Part shown: positions 1 to 5,976 of the stretch, one piece after another
Layout: every line of letters begins with the position of its first letter
How positions within the stretch are numbered: position 1 is the stretch's first letter
Assembly (NCBI GenBank): GCA_030665705.1
Contig: DAOUZG010000069.1
Coordinates: 1-8,246, forward strand
From: Deltaproteobacteria bacterium
GTDB lineage: Bacteria; Myxococcota_A; UBA9160; SZUA-336
DNA length: 8,246 bases
Reading direction: 5' to 3'
Translations under genes and position numbers: made by a program
Notes under the pieces: generated by a model
Seen by the model: only the letters and a program-made list of their open reading frames with translations
Databases searched by the model: none
Told to the model about the DNA's origin: nothing

Positions 1-1074
1 GGGCGGTTTGGCAACCCCTCGAGCGTCCATTGGGCCGGGACGGCGGCTCGTGCGCTGGTCGAGAAGGCGAGGGGGCAGGTGGCGTCGCTCCTGGGTGTCG
101 CTCCGGAGTGCCTCGTGTTCACGAGCGGCGCAACGGAGGCCAACAACGCGGTCCTCCGGGCGGTCGCACTTCGGGCGCCTCGACACGGCGACCACGTTGT
201 CACGTGCGCCACGGAGCACCCCTCCGTTCTCGAGGTGGCTGAGGGGCTGCGCGAGGTCGGGCTCCGCGTCACCGTCCTTCCCGTCGACGGCGAGGGTCGG
301 TTCGATCCCGAGCGTTTTGCTCGCGCCCTCGACCCAGGAGCTCTGCTGGCCTCGGTCATGTGGGCGAATAACGAGACCGGCGTGCTTCAGCCCATTGCGG
401 AACTCGCCCGGATCGCCCAAGAGCGGGGGGTTCCCTTCCACACCGACGCGGTGCAGGCCCTCGGGAAGGTGCCGCTCTCTCTCCGCGAGCTCCCCGTCGA
501 CTTTGCCTCCTTCTCGGCCCACAAGCTCGGTGGCCCCAAAGGGGCCGGGGCGCTCTACCTCCGCCCCGGGTCCCGGCTGGCTCCCTTTGTGCGGGGAGGC
601 CCTCAGGAGCGCCGCCGCCGTGCGGGCACGGAGAACGTCCCCGGGATCGTCGGCTTCGGGGCGGCGTGCGCGGCGGCGGGGCGGGATCTCGAGGTCGAGG
701 GGGAGAGGCTCGCGAGACTGGGCGCGCGTCTGTGGGCGGGGATCCAGGCCAAGATTCCGGGCGTGCACCTGAACGGGTCCGCAGCGGATCGCCTCCGGCA
801 CACCCTGAACCTCTCGCTGGAGGGGGTCGACGGGGAGGGGCTGGTGCAGGCGCTCGATCTCGAGGGGATTGCGGCCTCCTCGGGTGCCGCGTGCGCCTCG
901 GGCTCGACGGATCCGTCTCCGGTGCTACTGGCCATGGGCGTTTCTCCCGAGCTCGCTCGCGCCTCGGTCCGCTTCAGTCTGGGGTTCGACACTGACGAGG
1001 CCCGGATCGAACGCGTGCTCGAGGTTCTGCCGGGCCTCGTGCAGCGCGTCCGCGCGGAGGTGCGTCGCCGGTGA
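1..1074 (+). CDS. Cysteine desulfurase, class I NifS/IscS family (5' end missing)
   Basis: PLP enzyme that removes sulfur from cysteine as an enzyme-bound persulfide and passes it to acceptors for Fe-S clusters or thiolated tRNA; cytosolic. The frame is open from base 1, so the gene starts upstream; about 30-35 N-terminal residues are lacking by comparison with the family. 357 residues are visible. Seen in order: the GNPSSVH motif (residues 5-11), SGATEANN, the TEHPS histidine that stacks on PLP (His73), ANNETG, the HTDAVQ segment, [10 protein letters not shown] with the Schiff-base lysine (Lys175, bases 523-525), GGPQE...GTENVPG, and the [10 protein letters not shown] loop with the catalytic cysteine (Cys298, bases 892-894). 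The stop overlaps the mnmA start by 4 bases. No iscU or other Fe-S assembly gene follows, so a dedicated sulfur-donor role for MnmA, as for B. subtilis YrvO, is a reasonable inference. Whether it should be called iscS or nifS cannot be decided here. Confidence 0.95.
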   Translation, partial: GRFGNPSSVHWAGTAARALVEKARGQVASLLGVAPECLVFTSGATEANNAVLRAVALRAPRHGDHVVTCATEHPSVLEVAEGLREVGLRVTVLPVDGEGRFDPERFARALDPGALLASVMWANNETGVLQPIAELARIAQERGVPFHTDAVQALGKVPLSLRELPVDFASFSAHKLGGPKGAGALYLRPGSRLAPFVRGGPQERRRRAGTENVPGIVGFGAACAAAGRDLEVEGERLARLGARLWAGIQAKIPGVHLNGSAADRLRHTLNLSLEGVDGEGLVQALDLEGIAASSGAACASGSTDPSPVLLAMGVSPELARASVRFSLGFDTDEARIERVLEVLPGLVQRVRAEVRRR

Positions 1075-2122
1075 GGGAGCGGTGGCTCGTTGCGATGAGC
1101 GGAGGGGTCGACTCCTCGGTTGCCGCCGCACTGCTGGCCGAGGACGGCCTCGACCCGATCGGGATGACCATGGACCTCGGCGCCGAGGAGGTGGCGGGCG
1201 CACTCGGGTCTTCGAGGGCCAACCGACGCTGCTGCGGGCTTCCCGATGCGGACGACGCCCGCGCGGTCGCGACGCCTTCCGGGAAGCGGTGGTCACCCCG
1301 TTCGTCGAGGCTTATGCCTCGGGCGAGACCCCGATCCCGTGTGTGGCGTGCAACCGCGTGCTCAAGTTCGACCTGCTGCTTCGACGCGCCCGAGCGCTGT
1401 CCGCCCGCGGGGTTGCAACGGGGCATTACGCGTGCATCGGGAAGAGCCCGAACGGCGGACCCGCCGTCTACCGCGCTCGCGATCGGGAGAAGGACCAGTC
1501 CTACTTCCTGTTCGACCTCACCCCCGATGTCCTCGAGCAGATCCGGTTCCCACTTGGAAATCGGACCAAGACGGAAGTTCGGGAGGTGGCACGCTGCCTC
1601 GGCCTCGTGACCTGGGACAAGCTGGAGAGCCAGGGGATCTGCTTCGTTCCGGATCGAGACGTCCGCGGCGCGCTCGAGAGGCTGCGCCCCGGGCTTCGGA
1701 GCGAGCCTGGGGAGGTCGTCGACCGCCAGGGCCGGAGGCTCGGCACCCACACGGGAGCCGTCGGCTACACCCTCGGGCAGCGCAAGGGGTTGGGGCTCGC
1801 GTCCGGACCCTGGTACGTGGCGGAGATCGACCCGAAGCGAAACTGCCTCGTGGTCGAGCGGGAGCCGGTCCTGTGGAGGCGCACGCTCCGGCTCCGCTCC
1901 ATCTGCTGGAATGTGGGAACCGCGCCCGGGGGTCGTGTGCGGGTCCAGATCCGACATCGACACCGAAGCGTGTTGGGCCGCGTCGAGCCGCTTCTCGACG
2001 GGGAGGCCGTCGTGCACCTGGAGGAGCCGGTCTGGGCGCCGGCCGCCGGCCAGGCCGGGGTCGTTTACGACGAGGCCGACACGTGTGTGCTGGGAGGGGG
2101 CTGGATCGTTGGGTCCGTGTGA
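1071..2122 (+). pseudogene. mnmA: tRNA 2-thiouridylase MnmA, interrupted by a frameshifting internal deletion
   Basis: MnmA adenylates U34 of Lys, Glu and Gln tRNAs and replaces O2 with sulfur from the desulfurase relay. A GTG start at 1071 lies 8-10 bases after a good GGAGG (1056-1060) and overlaps the desulfurase stop. The first part shows the PP-loop SGGVDSS (bases 1098-1118) and the RCC...DADDARAVA segment, ending near 1271. The rest continues in another frame from about 1268: DAFREAVV, then PCVACN with one catalytic Cys (1349-1351), [19 protein letters not shown] with the second catalytic Cys (1640-1642), GYTLGQRKGLG, and the C-terminal beta-barrel ending GGGWI. Aligned with E. coli MnmA, about 12 residues (the DKLGIELHTVNF segment) are missing at the junction, so about 40 bases appear lost. 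Restored, the protein would be about 362 aa, normal for the family. Both catalytic cysteines survive. This is either a true lesion or an assembly error; the rest shows no decay. Confidence 0.85.
2092..2100 (+). promoter_or_regulatory. Ribosome binding site that fixes a TTG start for rnc
   Basis: A purine run GGGAGGGGG ends 8 bases before the TTG at 2109. No ATG or GTG lies in the rnc frame between here and the conserved LGYRF motif, so this site supports TTG as the true start. It lies within the last codons of mnmA. Confidence 0.6.
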
Positions 2123-2816
2123 GACGGAGGGCGGCGCGAGCGACGTCCGCGAGGTCGAGCGGCGGCTCGGATACCGCTTCCAGAGCCGCGAGCTACTCGA
2201 GCGTGCGTTGACCCACCGGTCCTGGGCAAGCGAGCGTGGGGACCCGAGCGCTGGAAACGAGCGGCTAGAGTTCCTGGGGGATGCGGTGCTCGACCTTCTC
2301 GTCTCCGAGTTGCTCATGGAGGCCGACGAGAAGGCGGACGAGGGGGCGCTCTCGAGGGGCCGCGCCGAGGCCGTGAACACGGGGGCGCTCGCGCAACAGG
2401 CGAAGGAGCTCAAGCTCGACGAGGCGGTCCGGCTCGGCCGCGGCGAGGCACGCTCGGGCGGGCGGTCGAAGCCCTCGATCCTGGCGAACGTTTTCGAGGC
2501 GGTCGTGGCCGCGATCTACCTCGACGGCGGCCACGAGGCCGCCCGCGTGTTCGTGCGGCGGGTCTTCGGGGATCTGGCGACGGGTGAGGTTCGGCCGCGC
2601 GGGGATGCCAAGACCCATCTCCAGGAGCAGCTCCAGGCCGAGGGGTTCGCGCTTCCCCGTTACGAGACCACCGCGACGCGCGGGCCCGATCACGCGAGGG
2701 AGTTCGACGTGCGGGTTCTGCTCGGTGAGCGGGTGCTCGGCCTCGGCACGGGACCCTCGAAGCAGCGGGCGGAGCAGGCGGCGGCTCGCGACGCCCTCGA
2801 AAAGCTCAACCGGTGA
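2109..2816 (+). CDS. rnc: Ribonuclease III
   Basis: Endoribonuclease for double-stranded RNA; processes 16S/23S rRNA precursors and some mRNAs, acting as a dimer with Mg2+. 235 aa, normal for the family. The catalytic domain has LGYRF near the start, the signature NERLEFLGDAVLDLL (from residue 50) with Glu51, Glu54 and Asp58, and Glu78 in DEGALSR. SILANVFEAV follows, with Glu130. Residues align to E. coli without gaps (offset +13), but the Asp114 position is Asn127 here. The dsRNA-binding domain runs from about residue 166 (DAKTHLQEQLQ) through GTGPSKQRAEQAAA to the end. The start is TTG at 2109, chosen from the upstream purine run; starts further upstream would add residues with no family match. 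The gene overlaps the end of mnmA by 14 bases and the era start by 4 bases, which suggests translational coupling. The rnc-era order is common in bacteria. Confidence 0.95.
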   Translation: MGPCETEGGASDVREVERRLGYRFQSRELLERALTHRSWASERGDPSAGNERLEFLGDAVLDLLVSELLMEADEKADEGALSRGRAEAVNTGALAQQAKELKLDEAVRLGRGEARSGGRSKPSILANVFEAVVAAIYLDGGHEAARVFVRRVFGDLATGEVRPRGDAKTHLQEQLQAEGFALPRYETTATRGPDHAREFDVRVLLGERVLGLGTGPSKQRAEQAAARDALEKLNR

Positions 2817-3697
2817 GTGAGGGCAGGCCGGAAACAGACTGCCGTAGTTCCGCTTTTCGTTGTGGGGTCGTTGCGTTGCTCGGGAGGCCGAACTCGGGGA
2901 AATCGACCCTTCTGAACGCCGTGCTCGGGGAGAAACTCGCCATCACCGCGGCCCGAGCCCAGACGACCCGGAGCCGGATCCTCGGGATCCTCACACGCCC
3001 GGGGGCACAGATCCTCTTCTACGACACCCCGGGCGTTCACCGGGGTGAGGCGCGATTCAACCGCGCGATGACCGACGCGGCGCTCGCTGCCGCGGAGGAT
3101 GCAGATCTTCGCGTGATCCTGTTCGAGTCGACCGCCGGCTGGGACACGCCCGAACAGCGCCTCGCGGAGCTCGCTCCGCCGCTTCTCCTTGTTCGTACCA
3201 AGCGGGACCTCGGGACCCCCACGCCGGTGCCGGAGCCGCAGCGGTTCAGCGAGATTCTCGAGGTTTCGGCGGAGCGGCAAGAGGGCCTCGAACGGCTCCT
3301 CGAACGGATCGTGGCCTACCTCCCCAAGGCGGCCCCGCTCTACCCGGAGGATTCCCTAACCGACCGGCCGCTCCGCTTCCTGGCTGCGGAGCAGATCCGT
3401 GAGGTGGCCTTCGAGATCTTCCGTGAGGAGATCCCGTATGCGCTCGCCGTGGAGGTAGAGGAATGGAACGAGAGCGAGGAGGAGCTGCGGATCCGGGCGA
3501 ACGTCCTCGTGGAGCGCGAGTCTCAGAAAGGGATCGTGGTCGGTCAGGGCGGTCGTATGCTGCGTGACCTCGGGACCGAGGCGCGCCGGCGACTCGGTGG
3601 GCTTCTCCAGAAGACGGTTCACCTGAAGCTCTGGGTGAAGACGGATCGGGACTGGACGAAGAAGCTCCGACGGATTCGCGAGCTCGGCTACCTTTGA
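2813..3697 (+). CDS. era: GTPase Era
   Basis: Essential-type GTPase that binds the 3' end of 16S rRNA and helps 30S subunit maturation. 294 aa, normal length. The N-terminal G domain shows the P-loop GRPNSGKST (residues 24-32), ITAARAQTTR as switch I/G2, the DTPG G3 motif, a G4 motif that reads TKRD (129-132) instead of NKxD, and VSA as G5. The C-terminal KH domain contains the VERESQKGIVVGQGG segment with its GxxG loop (244-247), followed by LGTEARRRL and a typical C-terminal KLWVK...LGYL. The GTG start overlaps the rnc stop as GTGA; no strong Shine-Dalgarno is visible, so re-initiation after rnc is likely. No other start codon lies between it and the P-loop region. Era is the last gene of the housekeeping block. 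Confidence 0.96.
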   Translation: MSEGRPETDCRSSAFRCGVVALLGRPNSGKSTLLNAVLGEKLAITAARAQTTRSRILGILTRPGAQILFYDTPGVHRGEARFNRAMTDAALAAAEDADLRVILFESTAGWDTPEQRLAELAPPLLLVRTKRDLGTPTPVPEPQRFSEILEVSAERQEGLERLLERIVAYLPKAAPLYPEDSLTDRPLRFLAAEQIREVAFEIFREEIPYALAVEVEEWNESEEELRIRANVLVERESQKGIVVGQGGRMLRDLGTEARRRLGGLLQKTVHLKLWVKTDRDWTKKLRRIRELGYL

Positions 3698-3727
3698 TTG
3701 ACCTCAACCTACGCCCTCGGCTACGGT
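3698..3727 (+). promoter_or_regulatory. Possible sigma-70 promoter for the thiolase-dehydrogenase pair
   Basis: A TTGACC box (3698-3703) begins directly after the era stop, followed 18 bases later by TACGGT (3722-3727). The -35 box matches the consensus well (5 of 6), the -10 box only in part (3 of 6). Transcription would start near 3734, giving an untranslated leader of about 84 bases before the ATG at 3818. The rest of the 120-base gap (3698-3817) holds only a short GC hairpin and the thiolase Shine-Dalgarno. Confidence 0.35.
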
Positions 3728-3817
3728 AGATGCGTGTTTGCGAATCGCCGTTGCGGGGCGGCGTCGCTGTCTTCCCACCACTAGCACTACTGTAGGCTGA
3801 GACCCGGAGGATCCCCC

Positions 3818-4999
3818 ATGAAGGAAGTCGTCATCACCAGCGCCGTCCGCACCCCGATCGGATCGTTTCAGGGGGCCCTGGCCCCGCTGTCCGCACCGGC
3901 GCTCGGGGCCGTCGTGGTTCGGGAGGCGGTTCGAAGGGCGGGCGCGCAGCCCGACCAGGTCGAGCGGGTCTACCTGGGCTGTGTACTCAGCGCAGGACTG
4001 GGCCAGGCGCCGGCTCGGCAGGCCGCGATCCACGCGGGTCTCCCGGTCTCCGTAGGCGCTGTCACGATCAACAAGGTCTGCGGCTCGGGCCTCCAGGCGG
4101 TGATGTTTGCGCGCCGAGAGATTCTCGTGGGAGACGCAGAGGTGATCGTCGCCGGCGGCATGGAGAGCATGACGAACGCGCCCTACGTCATCCCGACCGC
4201 GCGAGGCGGACTGCGGATGGGCCATGGGAAGATCGTCGACTCGATGATCCACGACGGGCTCTGGGATCCCTATAGCGACGTCCATATGGGCACCTGCGGG
4301 GACAAGGTGGCCGAGCGGTACAGCTTCTCCCGCGAGGACCAGGACGATTTCGCAAAGCGTTCCTACGAGCGGGCGCTCGCCGCGCACGAGCAGGGCAAGT
4401 TCAAGGAGGAGATCGTGCCGGTGGAGATTCCCCAGCGACGGGGAGATCCCCTCGTCGTCGACCGCGACGAAGAGCCGGGACGCGCCAACCTCGCGAAGAT
4501 GGCGTCGCTCCGCCCCGCCTTCGCGAAGACCGGGACGGTCACTGCGGCGAACGCCTCGACGCTCAACGACGGGGCTGCGGCGCTCCTGGTCACGAGCGGC
4601 GAAAAGGCCGACGCGCTGGGCTTGACGAAGATCGCGCGGGTCGTCGCGGACGCGAGTGTCGCCGTCGAGCCGGAGTGGTTCACGATCGCTCCCGTCCACG
4701 CGCTGGCGAAGCTCTACGAGCGCACGGGGACCAAGCCCGGGGACTGGGACCTCTACGAGGTCAACGAGGCGTTCTCGGGGGTCACGATGGCGGCCATCAA
4801 GGAGCACAACCTCGATCCTGACCGGGTCAACGTACACGGGGGTGCGGTTTCGCTCGGGCATCCGATCGGGTGTTCGGGTGCCCGCGTTCTGGTGACCCTC
4901 CTGCACGCGCTGCGGGACCGCGGCGAGAAGCGGGGCGTCGCGACGCTCTGCATCGGCGGCGGAGAGGCGGTGGCTCTGGCCGTGGAGCTCTGCTCGTGA
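3818..4999 (+). CDS. Acetyl-CoA C-acetyltransferase (biosynthetic-type thiolase)
   Basis: Interconverts two acetyl-CoA and acetoacetyl-CoA plus CoA. 393 aa, the usual length for PhaA/AtoB/ThlA thiolases. The nucleophilic cysteine is Cys88 in NKVCGSGLQAV, followed by GGMESMTNAPY. GTVTAANAS, WFTIAPVHAL and NEAFS are all present. His348 lies in GGAVSLGHPIGCSGAR, and the second catalytic cysteine is Cys378 in CIGGGEAVAL. These positions agree almost exactly with the Zoogloea thiolase (89, 348, 378). The ATG is preceded by GGAGG (3806-3810) at 7 bases spacing. The stop overlaps the start of the 3-hydroxybutyryl-CoA dehydrogenase gene by 4 bases, which supports work on C4 acyl-CoA. The complete active site and short-chain-type sequence favour acetoacetyl-CoA thiolase over a long-chain FadA, but chain-length preference is inferred. 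Confidence 0.95.
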   Translation: MKEVVITSAVRTPIGSFQGALAPLSAPALGAVVVREAVRRAGAQPDQVERVYLGCVLSAGLGQAPARQAAIHAGLPVSVGAVTINKVCGSGLQAVMFARREILVGDAEVIVAGGMESMTNAPYVIPTARGGLRMGHGKIVDSMIHDGLWDPYSDVHMGTCGDKVAERYSFSREDQDDFAKRSYERALAAHEQGKFKEEIVPVEIPQRRGDPLVVDRDEEPGRANLAKMASLRPAFAKTGTVTAANASTLNDGAAALLVTSGEKADALGLTKIARVVADASVAVEPEWFTIAPVHALAKLYERTGTKPGDWDLYEVNEAFSGVTMAAIKEHNLDPDRVNVHGGAVSLGHPIGCSGARVLVTLLHALRDRGEKRGVATLCIGGGEAVALAVELCS

Positions 5000-5838
5000 A
5001 GCGGGTCGGCGTTCTCGGAACGGGCCAGATGGGGGTCGGGATCGCCCAGGTCCTGGCGCAAACCGGGCACGAGGTCCTGCTCTGGAATCGGACGGAAGAT
5101 TCGCTCGAGTGGGGACTCACCGCGATTCGACAGGGGCTCGATCGGCTCCTCAAGAAGGAGCGCATCAGCCAGCTGGACCACAAAGATACGCTCGCACACA
5201 TCCGCGGGGTGGTGGCTCCCGAGGAGCTGAAGGCGGCCGACATCGTGATCGAGGCCGTCCCCGAGGATCTCAACCTCAAGAAAGAGCTCTACGCGCGCCT
5301 GCATCTGATCTGTGCGGACGACGTGATCTTTGCCTCGAACACCTCGTCGCTCTCCGTGACGTCTCTCGCTCGGGACTCGGGTCGCCCCGAGCACTTCATC
5401 GGCATGCACTTCTTCAACCCGGTTCAGGTGATGAAGCTCGTGGAGATCGTGCGGGGACTCGCGACTTCGGGCGAGACGACCGAACGGGTCCGGGCTCTGG
5501 CGCTGGCGATGGGGAAGATCCCCCTCGACGCCAAGGACTACCCGGGCTTTGTCGTCAACCGCATCGTCATGCCGATGATCAACGAGGCGATCTTCGCGCT
5601 GGAGCAGGGGGTCGCCGATGCCAAGACGATCGACGAGTGCATGAAGCTCGGGTGCAACCACCCGATGGGCCCTCTCGCCCTCGCCGATCTCGTCGGGCTC
5701 GACATCGTGCTGGCGATCCTGGAAAGCCTGCAACGCGAGTTCGGGGATCCTCGCTACCGCCCCTGCTCCCTTCTGCGCAAGTACGTGGAGGCCGGCTGGT
5801 TCGGCTCCAAGACCAGCCGAGGCTTCTACACCTACTGA
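4996..5838 (+). CDS. hbd: 3-hydroxybutyryl-CoA dehydrogenase
   Basis: NAD(P)-dependent interconversion of 3-hydroxybutyryl-CoA and acetoacetyl-CoA. 280 aa, the normal size of the stand-alone Hbd/PaaH family. The Rossmann fingerprint is GTGQMG (residues 8-13). The active site is complete: Ser117 in SNTSS, His138 and Glu150 in HFFNPVQVMKLVE, and Asn188 in GFVVNRI. The C-terminal domain has HPMGPLALADLVGLD and ends GFYTY. The GTG start at 4996 overlaps the thiolase stop (GTGA) and has GGAG 8 bases upstream (4984-4987). An upstream reading of the same frame to 4870 is only thiolase sequence in another phase. Two stops in tandem (TGATGA, 5836-5841) end it. The pairing with thiolase implies consecutive steps of butyrate-type metabolism, in either the synthetic or the degradative direction. 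Confidence 0.95.
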   Translation: MKRVGVLGTGQMGVGIAQVLAQTGHEVLLWNRTEDSLEWGLTAIRQGLDRLLKKERISQLDHKDTLAHIRGVVAPEELKAADIVIEAVPEDLNLKKELYARLHLICADDVIFASNTSSLSVTSLARDSGRPEHFIGMHFFNPVQVMKLVEIVRGLATSGETTERVRALALAMGKIPLDAKDYPGFVVNRIVMPMINEAIFALEQGVADAKTIDECMKLGCNHPMGPLALADLVGLDIVLAILESLQREFGDPRYRPCSLLRKYVEAGWFGSKTSRGFYTY

Positions 5839-5860
5839 TGATCCCGGGACGGCGGGATGC

Positions 5861-5890
5861 CGCGTTCCGGCGTTTCCCGCGAACGCGCTT
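5861..5890 (+). terminator. Possible weak intrinsic terminator after hbd
   Basis: A perfect 7-base inverted repeat (CGCGTTC at 5861-5867, GAACGCG at 5881-5887) with a 13-base loop is followed by CTTT, 22 bases after the hbd stop. The T run is very short and the loop is large, so termination would be weak at best. Confidence 0.25.
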
Positions 5891-5940
5891 TGCGTAGGGC
5901 ACCGGCCAGCCCGATGAGAAATCGAGGCGAGGGCGCCGGC

Positions 5941-5970
5941 TTGACGGCCCGTTCAGCGCCGGGCTAACAA
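5941..5970 (+). promoter_or_regulatory. Possible promoter directly upstream of icmF
   Basis: TTGACG (5941-5946) is followed after 18 bases by TAACAA (5965-5970). The -35 box is good and the -10 box partial. The GTG start at 5977 lies about where transcription would begin, so a leaderless or nearly leaderless message is possible. The only purine run near that start, GAGG (5971-5974), is 2 bases from it, too close for normal use. The rest of the 138-base gap (5839-5976) shows only the weak hairpin noted above. Confidence 0.25.
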
Positions 5971-5976
5971 GAGGAC

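Noticed and set aside
869..1267. Upstream extension of the second mnmA frame from 869
   Set aside because: This stretch is the desulfurase and the mnmA N-terminus read in the wrong phase; it yields Arg/Ser-rich sequence without family match.
1246..1300. Programmed ribosomal frameshift as the explanation for the mnmA break
   Set aside because: A frameshift alone would not remove the 12 conserved residues missing at the junction, and no slippery sequence is evident.
974..2413. A 479-residue open frame on the - strand across mnmA and rnc
   Set aside because: Antisense shadow typical of GC-rich coding DNA. The + strand has clear MnmA and RNase III motifs, and the - strand product shows no recognisable domain.
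3746..3763. Hairpin CGCCG...CGGCG between era and thiolase as a terminator
   Set aside because: Only a 5-base stem, with no T run following; expected by chance in GC-rich DNA.
3704..4906. A 400-residue open frame on the - strand opposite thiolase
   Set aside because: Mirrors the thiolase gene, whose catalytic residues are all in place on the + strand; the - strand product is rich in Arg, Asp and Val with no family resemblance.
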